Shown here: positions 27,121 to 36,211 of the stretch, piece after piece
Position numbering within the stretch: the stretch's first letter is position 1
How the letters are laid out: the number at the start of each line of letters is the position of its first letter
Assembly (NCBI RefSeq): GCF_014696105.1
Contig: NZ_JACJPO010000022.1
Span: 36,813-100,812 of the forward strand
DNA length: 64,000 bases
Origin: Microcoleus sp. FACHB-1515
Lineage (GTDB): Bacteria > Cyanobacteriota > Cyanobacteriia > Elainellales > Elainellaceae
Reading direction: 5' to 3'
Notes under the pieces: generated by a model
Told to the model about the DNA's origin: nothing
Databases searched by the model: none
What the model saw: the letters and a program-made list of their open reading frames with translations, nothing else
Program-made: the position numbers and the translations under genes

Positions 27121-27131
27121 AGATTCGCAAG
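27084..27131. repeat. 18-bp tandem repeat across the miaB start codon
   Basis: Two full copies of an 18-base unit starting TAGATTCGC, plus a partial third, at about 27084, 27102 and 27120. They encode the poorly conserved N terminus of MiaB and extend through its start codon. Confidence 0.7.
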
Positions 27132-27625
27132 AGATAAATGAATAAGCGCAGTTTTCTATTATAAGTTTTGCGATCGCTCAGTTGATGGCGTCTGGTCGAT
27201 CGCCTTTCGTTCAAATTTCTCTCGCTTCATCAAAATTTGATTTGCCCTTCACAAAATCTACGCAAACTTCCGCAGATTCCGTGATCCTGGAACAAAAAAA
27301 TCTTCTAATATCAGGTAGTGAAGTCACTCAATGACCGCGTTTTCCCTGTTGCTAAATTGATCGCCTGCATCGCGCCTAGCCAAACATTGCGCCTAGCCAA
27401 AGAAATAGGCGGATGCATGATGCGACTTTAGAGAATATGACGTAGGTAAGCGCTTTAAAGCCGTCAGGGTCAGATTCGAGCAGCCGTCGCTTCCATCAAG
27501 GACATTGCTGCGATCGCGTTTGTAATGCATCACGCTTGTCAAGGTTGAATGACTCGCAATTTTGCTGATTCATTCTGGCTTGTCGATCGCCTGGTTCGGT
27601 TTGGTTCTTCCTGAAAATCTCAATT
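27132..27625. other. intergenic region upstream of miaB and the PEP-CTERM gene
   Basis: About 490 bases between divergent genes. GCGCCTAGCCAAA occurs twice (27372-27384 and 27389-27401), and the second copy can pair with a downstream TAGGC (27406-27410) as a small hairpin. Otherwise I see no gene, RNA or operator; both promoters must lie here. Confidence 0.5.
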
Positions 27626-28522
27626 ATGAATACTTCATCTACCTGGAAACTCGTTGCGCTTGCAAGCGTAAGCGCGGTTTTCGCGATCGCAGGGCATCCT
27701 GCCGCTTTTGCCGTCAGCATTGTGTTTGATGAAAACGATAGCGGCAGCGATGCAGGTAGTTCACTCGATCGTGCCGCACGTGTGTCTCGTCAGGGCGTGG
27801 CTGACTTCACCCCGGTTGAAGCGATTACTGGACGGCTTGGCTCTCGTGCCGATTTGTTTCGCGTGTATCTCGACGGCTCAACTTTCCTCGCAACGACCGA
27901 AACCGTCATCGGTAACTATCCAGACACACAGCTTTATCTGCTCGACAACAGCGGCGTTGGTTTGTATTTCAACGACAATACGCCCAGAGACGATTTGCGC
28001 TATGACGATGCCTCGCAGCGATCGACCATTCGCCTTGCCCCTGGCACGATCGCCCCTGGCGTTTACTATTTGGGCATCTCCGCTTTCAACTGGGATCCGA
28101 TCGATACAAGCGGCAACTTTATGTTTCCCGATCGACCCCGTCGCGCTTTGTTCACGCCATCCAACTCTTCTAATCTGCCGCTTGGCGGCTGGAGCGAACG
28201 CGAAGGCAGCACGGCTCCAAGCGGCCTGAGAGACTACCGAATCTTGCTCAAAGGCGTCACCACCGTTTCTCCCGAAACGCCAACCCCCACACCTAGCCCG
28301 ACACCAACTCCAGCCCCCAGCCCCACACCCAGTCCGACGCCGACTCCAGCCCCCAGTCCCACACCCAGCCCGACGCCGACACCAATTCCAACCCCCAACC
28401 CGACGCCGACGCCAATTCCCACACCGACGCCCAGCCCTGGAACGTCAATTCCTGAGCCGAGCGCGATCGCAGGCATTGCCTTAGGTGCAATCAGTTTGCG
28501 GTTGCTCAAACGGAAGCGCTAG
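27626..28522 (+). CDS. PEP-CTERM protein with Pro/Thr-rich stalk
   Basis: A 298-residue exported protein. A signal peptide ([21 protein letters not shown]) leads to a beta-rich domain of about 180 residues resembling bacterial pre-peptidase C-terminal-like or DVUA0089-type domains ([48 protein letters not shown]). Then come about 60 residues of [16 protein letters not shown] repeats and a sorting tail: SIPEPS, hydrophobic helix [19 protein letters not shown]. It is expected to be exported, glycosylated on the stalk and processed by an exosortase encoded elsewhere. Confidence 0.82.
   Translation: MNTSSTWKLVALASVSAVFAIAGHPAAFAVSIVFDENDSGSDAGSSLDRAARVSRQGVADFTPVEAITGRLGSRADLFRVYLDGSTFLATTETVIGNYPDTQLYLLDNSGVGLYFNDNTPRDDLRYDDASQRSTIRLAPGTIAPGVYYLGISAFNWDPIDTSGNFMFPDRPRRALFTPSNSSNLPLGGWSEREGSTAPSGLRDYRILLKGVTTVSPETPTPTPSPTPTPAPSPTPSPTPTPAPSPTPSPTPTPIPTPNPTPTPIPTPTPSPGTSIPEPSAIAGIALGAISLRLLKRKR
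28284..28440 (+). repeat. 36-bp tandem repeat coding the Pro/Thr stalk
   Basis: Degenerate repeats of about 36 bases (built from 18-base halves such as CCCAGCCCGACGCCGACT) encode the [12 protein letters not shown] stalk of the PEP-CTERM protein. Copy number is expected to vary between strains. Confidence 0.75.
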
Positions 28523-28676
28523 GAGGTTGTTTAACAATTGCGCTGCGAGTGAAGGCTGGCTTTCGCGTGGCTGCGTGATCCCCAGGATCGATCGCCCCGC
28601 AAATAGAGAGTGCGTCAAATTTCGTAACAAGTGCTGCTTGAGTGATAATCTGAGAATTGAAAACAGCAATGTTTAA

Positions 28677-30179
<1,503 letters not shown>

Positions 30180-30183
30180 GGAC

Positions 30184-30250
30184 GATGGGAAGTGAAAATT
30201 CGATCTCACTTCCCATCCCCTAACCCCTAATCCCTAACTCCTAACTCCTA
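30184..30250 (+). repeat. 12-bp hairpin plus CCCTAA-like short tandem repeats between atpD and atpC
   Basis: GATGGGAAGTGA and TCACTTCCCATC make a perfect 12-bp stem around a 10-base loop right after the atpD stop. From 30218 to the atpC ATG the sequence is a run of heptamer-like units (CCCCTAA, CCCCTAA, TCCCTAA, CTCCTAA, CTCCTA). No Shine-Dalgarno sequence is left in front of atpC. The units resemble the short tandemly repeated repetitive sequences of filamentous cyanobacteria. Confidence 0.75.
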
Positions 30251-30657
30251 TGCCCTTAACTGTTCGCGTCGTTGCCCCAGACCGCACCGTCTGGGATGCC
30301 AGCGCAGAAGAAGTCATTTTACCAAGTACGACTGGACAGCTTGGCATCTTGAGTGGTCACGCACCACTGTTGACTGCCCTTGATACCGGAGTGCTGCGCG
30401 TCCGCGAAAGCCGCGACTGGGTGACGATCGCCCTGCAAGGCGGCTTTGCCGAAGTCGAAGCAGATGAAGTTACGATTCTCGTCAACGGTGCAGAGCGTGG
30501 CGACAGCATCGATCGCGCCGAGGCGGAAGCCGAGTACAGCGCTGCACAAGCACGGCTGAACAATGTTTCCGCAGACGATCGCGCCGAGCAAAACCGCGCA
30601 ACTCAAGCGTTTAAGCGTGCCCGCGCTCGATTGCAGGCGGCGGGTGGATCGGTTTAA
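30250..30657 (+). CDS. atpC: ATP synthase F1 subunit epsilon
   Basis: A 135-residue epsilon subunit, linking the rotor to the F1 head and able to inhibit ATP hydrolysis. The N-terminal beta sandwich ([49 protein letters not shown]) and the C-terminal two-helix region ([31 protein letters not shown]) are both present. Normal length for the family. It follows atpD by 70 bases that contain a hairpin and short repeats, and its ATG lacks a visible Shine-Dalgarno sequence. Confidence 0.96.
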   Translation: MPLTVRVVAPDRTVWDASAEEVILPSTTGQLGILSGHAPLLTALDTGVLRVRESRDWVTIALQGGFAEVEADEVTILVNGAERGDSIDRAEAEAEYSAAQARLNNVSADDRAEQNRATQAFKRARARLQAAGGSV

Positions 30658-30684
30658 TCTCGGTCTAACGTTGCTCAAAAATTG

Positions 30685-30717
30685 AAAAAGCAAGCGGTTT
30701 CGATCGCTTGCCTTTTT
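30685..30717 (+). terminator. rho-independent terminator of atpD-atpC
   Basis: GCAAGCG and CGCTTGC form a 7-bp stem with an 8-base loop, flanked by A-runs on the left and CCTTTTT on the right, 33 bases after the atpC stop. It is a textbook intrinsic terminator. Confidence 0.85.
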
Positions 30718-30800
30718 GCTGCTTTCTGAAGGTTCCGGATATTGGTTACGATCGAGCGTAGAAAGCAGAATGAGGCAGCGTTGGGCAACCCGTTGAAATC

Positions 30801-33185
30801 ATGAGTAAAGAACATCCACAGGTTGCAACTCCAGCGAATCGTGATTCTTCTGGACGCAGCGGCACGAGTGCCAGCCAGCAGCGACGGCGCAACGCTTGGG
30901 AAGCAATTTGCCTGGGTGGATGGGCAGTGACGGCTACGATCGCAACGATGCTGAATCCAGCTTGGGTGCAGTTGCTTGAACGGCAGACGCAGGCATTCTT
31001 TTTTGAGGCGAGAGGAGCGGTTGTACCGCCTAAAGACATTGTCATTGTGGCGATCGACGAGTCCTCGTTGTCGCAAGGCGAATTTTTTCAGGCTGACCCG
31101 CAGCGCTATAGCGATCTTGAACCGATTCAGGCTTGGCCTTGGCAGCGCAGCGCTTATGCCACCGTTGTCGATCGATTGGTGGCGGCAGGCGCAAAGGCAG
31201 TGGCGATCGATTTGATCTTCTCAACACCCAGCAGCTATGGCGAAGCGGACGATCGCCGCTTGGCGCAAACGTTGCAGCAGCACTCGTCACAAATTGTTCT
31301 TGCTTCTCAATATGCCCAGCTTGATACGCCGCAGGGCTTCATGACGCAAATTGAAATGCCGCTGCTGGAATTTTGTGAAACCGATCGCTGCCTCGGATTT
31401 ATTAACTTTTTGCTGGAACCTGATGGACGAATTCATCAGTTTGGTGAGCAATTTCTAGCGCATCTAATGCACCATGCGCCGCCGGAACAAGCTGAAGTTT
31501 TAGAGCAGTTGCCGACTTTTGCGGAATCCACATTAAAAGCAGCACAAATCGATCATCCACCGCGATCGGGCAATTCAATTTTCTTTTATGGCCCAGCTCA
31601 AACATTTAATCAAATTCCTTTTTGGCAGGTTTTGGATTCAACAACTTGGAAAAACAATCTCCAGTCGGGCGCTTTTTTCAAAGACAAAATTGTGCTGATT
31701 GGATCAACTGCACTGGCGCATCAAGATTTTCACTTCGCTCCATTTTCGGGAAGCTGGCTATATCCACAGCGCATGTCTGGCGTCGAAATTCATGCTAATG
31801 CGATCGCGACGCTGCAAGAAGGAAAAGCAATTGGTGAAGCAATTCCCAACGTGCCTTTGCGCGGACTGCTAGTGTTGGCGGGGGTGGCTGCAAGCGGCTG
31901 GCTGCTAAGTCGGCCAAAGCAGCCATTCAAGCGGTTGGCAGGTGGAATTGGGCTGGCGATCGCTTGGACGGGTGTGAGCTATGCGCTGTTTACGCAAGCT
32001 CGGCTGATCGTACCTGTGGCGATTCCGGCAACGGCGATCGCGTTTAGCGGCGTGTCTTTGTTGGTGACGGGATCGATTCATGAACAGCTTAGAAAGCAAA
32101 AGCTCAGAGATACGCTCAAACACTACGTCACGTCTCCGATCGTTCAAGAAATTATTAGCCAGCAAGAGGATTTTGAAGATTTGCGGCGCGAGCGAGAACT
32201 TGCCCTGGCTGGAAAAGTATTGGGTGGGCGCTATCAGATTGTGAAAGTGTTAGGGTCGGGTGGATTTAGTGAAACTTATGTTGCGGAAGATAGCCAGCGT
32301 CCCGGAAATCCATATTGCGTGGTGAAACAGTTGCGAGTCATCAGCGATGACCCGAATACGCTGAAGCTGGCGCGACGATTATTTGCAACCGAAGCAGAAA
32401 CCCTAGAGCGATTGGGACAGCATGATCAAATTCCTCAACTGCTCGCTTCGTTTGAAGAAAACAATGAATTCTATCTTGTTCAGGAATTCATTCAAGGCCA
32501 TCCGCTCAACTACGAAATTCTGCCGAATCGATCGCTACCAGAAGCAAAAGTTATCCACATTCTCTTCGATTTGCTCGAAGTTTTAGCGTTCGTTCATGCC
32601 CAGGGCGTGATCCATCGCGACCTCAAACCCGCCAACATCATGCGACGCTTGCGAGATAGCCGACTCGTCATCATCGACTTTGGCATCGCCCGCAAAATCA
32701 CGACACAACTGGCCGAAAGCAGTCCAGAAACGAAATACACGGTTTCGGTTGGCACTCCTGGCTATATGCCCAGTGAGCAATCTTCGGGTCGCCCGCAGTT
32801 CAACAGCGATATCTACGCGCTGGGCATGACGGCGATCTATGCGCTAACGGGAAAATCGCCACACACGCTGATTCACGATGCAGATACGGGCGCGGTGCTT
32901 TGGCGAACCGAGGCGGTTGTCAGCGATGAATTTGCCGCAATTCTCGATCGCATGGTGCATCATGACTTCACCCAGCGCTATCGATCGGTGCTTGAGGTGC
33001 GGATAGCGCTGACCCCGCTGATTCTGCCGTCCGCTGCGATCGACGGGTCTGTTGTGCCTGCTGACGATTTGGTTGCGACCGAAGCCAACACGATCGCAGC
33101 CAATACGATTGCAGCCGCTGATCGATCGGTGACTGCTGATGCAGAGGCCACGATTGATCTACCAGAAGATTGGATGAATCAGTAA
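30801..33185 (+). CDS. CHASE2-domain serine/threonine protein kinase
   Basis: A 794-residue membrane kinase. One N-terminal helix (about residues 35-52) is followed by an extracytoplasmic CHASE2 sensor (about 60-330: IVIVAIDESSLSQGE, WPWQRSAYATVVDRLVAAGAKAVAIDLIF, KIVLIGSTALAHQD, GVEIHANAIATL). Three helices follow at about 353-430, then a cytoplasmic kinase from about 475 (GGRYQIVKVLGSGGFSETYVAED). The kinase has the ATP Lys in CVVKQLR, VIHRDLKPANI, IIDFGIA and GTPGYMPSEQS. The C-terminal 60 residues are Ala/Thr-rich. The CHASE2 ligand is unknown. The FecR-domain and barrel genes follow on the same strand. Confidence 0.93.
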   Translation: MSKEHPQVATPANRDSSGRSGTSASQQRRRNAWEAICLGGWAVTATIATMLNPAWVQLLERQTQAFFFEARGAVVPPKDIVIVAIDESSLSQGEFFQADPQRYSDLEPIQAWPWQRSAYATVVDRLVAAGAKAVAIDLIFSTPSSYGEADDRRLAQTLQQHSSQIVLASQYAQLDTPQGFMTQIEMPLLEFCETDRCLGFINFLLEPDGRIHQFGEQFLAHLMHHAPPEQAEVLEQLPTFAESTLKAAQIDHPPRSGNSIFFYGPAQTFNQIPFWQVLDSTTWKNNLQSGAFFKDKIVLIGSTALAHQDFHFAPFSGSWLYPQRMSGVEIHANAIATLQEGKAIGEAIPNVPLRGLLVLAGVAASGWLLSRPKQPFKRLAGGIGLAIAWTGVSYALFTQARLIVPVAIPATAIAFSGVSLLVTGSIHEQLRKQKLRDTLKHYVTSPIVQEIISQQEDFEDLRRERELALAGKVLGGRYQIVKVLGSGGFSETYVAEDSQRPGNPYCVVKQLRVISDDPNTLKLARRLFATEAETLERLGQHDQIPQLLASFEENNEFYLVQEFIQGHPLNYEILPNRSLPEAKVIHILFDLLEVLAFVHAQGVIHRDLKPANIMRRLRDSRLVIIDFGIARKITTQLAESSPETKYTVSVGTPGYMPSEQSSGRPQFNSDIYALGMTAIYALTGKSPHTLIHDADTGAVLWRTEAVVSDEFAAILDRMVHHDFTQRYRSVLEVRIALTPLILPSAAIDGSVVPADDLVATEANTIAANTIAAADRSVTADAEATIDLPEDWMNQ

Positions 33186-33513
33186 GTTCGCTCTGCTACG
33201 ATCGAAGCATCAGGGTAGCGCTTGTCTAGCTGTTTGTCAGTAGATTTCAGAATTTCATCGAAGCAGCTAAAAACTCGCAATTGGAATGGAGTCAGCTTGA
33301 TTGAATGGTACAGCCATGCTCGGAAGCTGCGCTTCTCCAATCGCTCAATCTACCTATAAATTGCATCTCGCCTCGTTGTTTTCCTTTGCTGAATTGGCAG
33401 CAGCGATCGATACGCTGATTGCGCTTTTTGCCTGAATCAGCCAGTCAAGCTGTGGATATCACTGTGCAAGCTTAGCGCACGGTACTTGTTCTCTCGTCGC
33501 TCAGGAACTCTTC
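33186..33513. other. intergenic region between kinase and FecR genes
   Basis: About 330 bases without a supported gene. A 39-codon frame at 33316-33435 (ends LFSFAELAAAIDTLIALFA) has no ribosome site, and I treat it as noise or a gene remnant. A GAAGC-TGC-GCTTC mini-hairpin sits at about 33322. Confidence 0.4.
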
Positions 33514-34884
33514 ATGTTTCGCCGTACAGCCACTTTGATTGCAGTTGTTTTGGCAAGCAATCTACTGCTTGCCGCAGAAGTTGTGGCTCAGACAGCACTC
33601 AACCGCGCCGTCGTGCAAACGGTTCGCAATCGCGTTCAAGTGCTGCGCCAAAATCAATCGCCGCGTGCAGCGCGTGTTTCTGACGTTCTGACGCCGGGAA
33701 ATGGCGTGTCTACGGCGCGAAGCTCGTTTGCTGAATTGCGCTTTAACGATGGTTCGCTGGGGCGGCTGGGCGAACAGGTTGTCTTTTGGTTTAGTGCCGG
33801 AACGCGCAACTTTCGCTTGTCAAATGGAACCGTGCTGATGCTGATTCCACCCGGACAAGGCCGCACGCAAATTCGCACACCCAATGCCGCAGCGGGTATT
33901 CAAGGTTCTGCTTTGTTTGTGCGCTACATTCCCGAAACCGACACGACGATCGTGGGCGCACTGACCGACAGCGGCATTGAAGTTTTCAATCGCAACGGAT
34001 CGCAGCGGCAAGCGCTCCGAGGCGGCCAGATGGTTGTGGCGGTGGGCGATCGCATCGAGCGCATCTACGATTTTGATCTCAATGTGTTTTACGAAACGAG
34101 CGAACTGGTGCGCGGCCTCGCTCCGACTGAGGAATCCAACACTGGGGGATCTTCTGATCCGGCGATCGCTCAGGTGCAAGTTGAAATGCAAACGGCGATC
34201 GCCCAGCAGCAGCCGTTGCCAGCCGATCAGATTATCGAAACGCCCAATTTCGTCAGACGACCCGCAAACTCTTCTGATCCCGCTGCAACGGATCTCGCGC
34301 CTCCGGACGGGCAAGAGGTGTTTGATGGGCAAGACGGCTTCTCTAGCGGCGAATTAGAAGTTCCGGCGCTTGAAGACCGCTTGGATCAAGTGATCACCGA
34401 TCCTCGAATCGACGAGCGACGTTCACCCAGCGATCGCCCGATCGAGGAATATCCAGACGAATCGCCTCCGATCGATCGGCCTGATAATGGAGGGGAGACT
34501 CCGATCGATCGTCCTGACGATGGCGGCGAGACTCCTATTGAGATTCCGGACGATGGCGGTGAAAGTCCGATCGATCGTCCCGACGATGGCGGCGAGACTC
34601 CTGTTGAGATTCCGGATGATGATGACGGCGAAAGTCCGATCGATCGTCCTGACGATGGCGGTGAGACTCCTGTTGAGATTCCGGACGATGATGACGGTGA
34701 GCAGCCGAGCGACGGTCCCGGCAACAGCGATGGCGTGCCTGGCGGCGGCAACACGAACGGTCCCGGCAACAGCGATGGTGTGCCTGGCGGCGGTAACAGC
34801 AATAATAATCCAGCGAATCGCAACGATCGTTCCAACATCGATCGCGATCGCGCCAGAAACAGCAATGGCCGTTCTCGCCTCTAG
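33514..34884 (+). CDS. secreted FecR-domain protein with repetitive Asp/Pro/Gly-rich tail
   Basis: A 456-residue exported protein. A signal peptide (TATLIAVVLASNLLLAAEVVAQ) precedes a FecR domain at about 40-190: VSDVLTPGNGVSTARSSFAELRFNDGSLGRLGEQV, then TPNAAAGIQGSALFVRYIPETDTTIVGALTDSGIEVFN. Cyanobacterial FecR proteins of this type are secreted beta-sandwich proteins, not the TonB-linked anti-sigma factor FecR. From residue about 300 the chain is repetitive (PIDRPDDGGETPVEIPDD units), then GPGNSDGVPGGGN units and an Asn/Arg-rich end. The acidic tail could bind calcium or wall polymers; that is inference. Confidence 0.85.
   Translation: MFRRTATLIAVVLASNLLLAAEVVAQTALNRAVVQTVRNRVQVLRQNQSPRAARVSDVLTPGNGVSTARSSFAELRFNDGSLGRLGEQVVFWFSAGTRNFRLSNGTVLMLIPPGQGRTQIRTPNAAAGIQGSALFVRYIPETDTTIVGALTDSGIEVFNRNGSQRQALRGGQMVVAVGDRIERIYDFDLNVFYETSELVRGLAPTEESNTGGSSDPAIAQVQVEMQTAIAQQQPLPADQIIETPNFVRRPANSSDPAATDLAPPDGQEVFDGQDGFSSGELEVPALEDRLDQVITDPRIDERRSPSDRPIEEYPDESPPIDRPDNGGETPIDRPDDGGETPIEIPDDGGESPIDRPDDGGETPVEIPDDDDGESPIDRPDDGGETPVEIPDDDDGEQPSDGPGNSDGVPGGGNTNGPGNSDGVPGGGNSNNNPANRNDRSNIDRDRARNSNGRSRL
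34480..34800 (+). repeat. in-frame tandem repeats in the FecR gene
   Basis: About four degenerate copies of a unit of about 69-78 bases encode alternating PIDRPDDGGET and P(I/V)EIPDDDDGES motifs. These are followed by two copies of a 45-base unit coding GPGNSDGVPGGGN. The high DNA identity among copies points to recent expansion. Confidence 0.75.
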
Positions 34885-34960
34885 CGCAGAACAATCTGCC
34901 AAAGTCATCACGTGCTTTTGCGCCTGCCTACCCTGCTAACTTCAAAAGTGAACCGGAAGC

Positions 34961-36154
34961 GTGACTAAGAAATATTGGTTTGGACATTCGCTAGTTTGGC
35001 TCGGTGTTTTGGGCAACAGCCCGGAGGCGATCGCTGAAACGATTTCTCCACCAACTCCAGCGCCGCCAAGTCAAGCAGCACCAAGTTCTTTCGCGAATGT
35101 TGAACCCACGATCGCTGCAATGTCAACACCCGAAACATGGGTTTCGATCGAGCGATCGCTGAAAGTTGCCCAGGCAGGTAGCAAAATTGCGGCGGGCACG
35201 ACAGTAACGGCAGAACAAGCAGCCCCGATTGTTGAAGAAAATTGCAGGGATTGCACAAGCTCTGCGGATGCTGCGGCAGCGATCGATCCGGCGTTAGAAG
35301 AAATGCCTGAAAGCGATTTACCGATCGAATCTGAGCCGATTGAACCGCCCCAAACCAGTCAGGAAGCAGATTCCACAGCAAGCGGCGATCCGGAACTTGG
35401 ACAACTGCGGCTGCGAGAAAATGAGCTGGCGATCGAGCAAGAAGATATCGATACTGTTTTTCTAAGAGGACAGTTCGACTATTTTAGAAGCGATAATATT
35501 TTGCTGGATGATATTGATCCGGTTTCCGATCAGTTTGGTCGTGCTGGCCTTGCGATCGTGGCGATTCCTCAAATCGGGCCGGATACGCAACTGTTCGCTT
35601 CGATCGGTGGCAATTTCGCCTTCTATGGCGATCTTTCAGAACTGAACTATTACAATCTAGAGCTGCGAGCTGAAGTTCAGCAAACGATTTTTCCAAATAC
35701 CTACGCGACGATCGGTTGGCGCAATCGACAGTTTTTTTCGTCAGAGGATGGCGATCGATTTTTGAACGATCATGCACTTCGATTGGGTCTATCCCGTCGC
35801 GATGCGCTGGCTGAACGATTGACGCTCGATAGCTACTATCACCTGAGATTCAACTTTGCTGATCCTAGCGATCGCAGCCGTCTCACCAACACGCTTGGCG
35901 CATCGCTGAACTATGCGCTTCAGCCGAATCTTGATCTGGGATTGAGCTATGAGCTTGATTTCGTTGACTTTACGCAGCAAGACCGCGCTGATGCCTACCA
36001 TCAGGTGACGGCTCAGCTCAGCTATGACCTGACGCGCAATAGTCGGGTGAGTCTATATGGTGGATTTAGCTTTGGGCGATCGTCCGAGTCGGATGTGGAT
36101 TTCGACAGTTCGATCGTGGGTGTTTCCTTCAGCACCTACCTACCGCTCTTCTAG
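34961..36154 (+). CDS. predicted outer-membrane beta-barrel protein
   Basis: A 397-residue protein starting at GTG 34961, with GGAAG just upstream. The N terminus is hydrophobic with a weak signal peptide (FGHSLVWLGVLGNSPEAIAE). About 100 Pro/Glu/Ser-rich residues follow. From residue about 150 the sequence alternates aromatic and polar residues in strands (FDYFRSDNILLDDI, LFASIGGNFAFYGDL, YYNLELRAEVQQTIFPNTYATIGWRNRQFF, LTLDSYYHLRFNF). It ends with a terminal strand VGVSFSTYLPLF with a C-terminal Phe, the usual sign for the barrel-assembly machinery. No known family. It is the third gene of the kinase-FecR-barrel run. Confidence 0.72.
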   Translation: MTKKYWFGHSLVWLGVLGNSPEAIAETISPPTPAPPSQAAPSSFANVEPTIAAMSTPETWVSIERSLKVAQAGSKIAAGTTVTAEQAAPIVEENCRDCTSSADAAAAIDPALEEMPESDLPIESEPIEPPQTSQEADSTASGDPELGQLRLRENELAIEQEDIDTVFLRGQFDYFRSDNILLDDIDPVSDQFGRAGLAIVAIPQIGPDTQLFASIGGNFAFYGDLSELNYYNLELRAEVQQTIFPNTYATIGWRNRQFFSSEDGDRFLNDHALRLGLSRRDALAERLTLDSYYHLRFNFADPSDRSRLTNTLGASLNYALQPNLDLGLSYELDFVDFTQQDRADAYHQVTAQLSYDLTRNSRVSLYGGFSFGRSSESDVDFDSSIVGVSFSTYLPLF

Positions 36155-36163
36155 CTCACAAAA

Positions 36164-36191
36164 AAGCGGTGAGATTCACATCCCACCGCTT
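36164..36191 (-). terminator. rho-independent terminator of clpC
   Basis: AAGCGGTG and CACCGCTT pair around a 12-base loop. On the minus strand the stem is followed by CTTTTTTG, 20 bases past the clpC stop. On the plus strand it may also serve the barrel gene. Confidence 0.85.
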
Positions 36192-36211
36192 CAAACTGTT
36201 TAGCCTAGCTG

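Noticed and set aside
28284..28440. Tandem repeats considered as a CRISPR-like array
   Set aside because: They lie in frame in a coding region, have no unique spacers and encode a Pro/Thr stalk.
28234..28509. Val/Gly-repeat frame antisense to the Pro/Thr stalk
   Set aside because: It is the reverse reading of the PTPTP repeats (GVGVGLG), a typical artefact.
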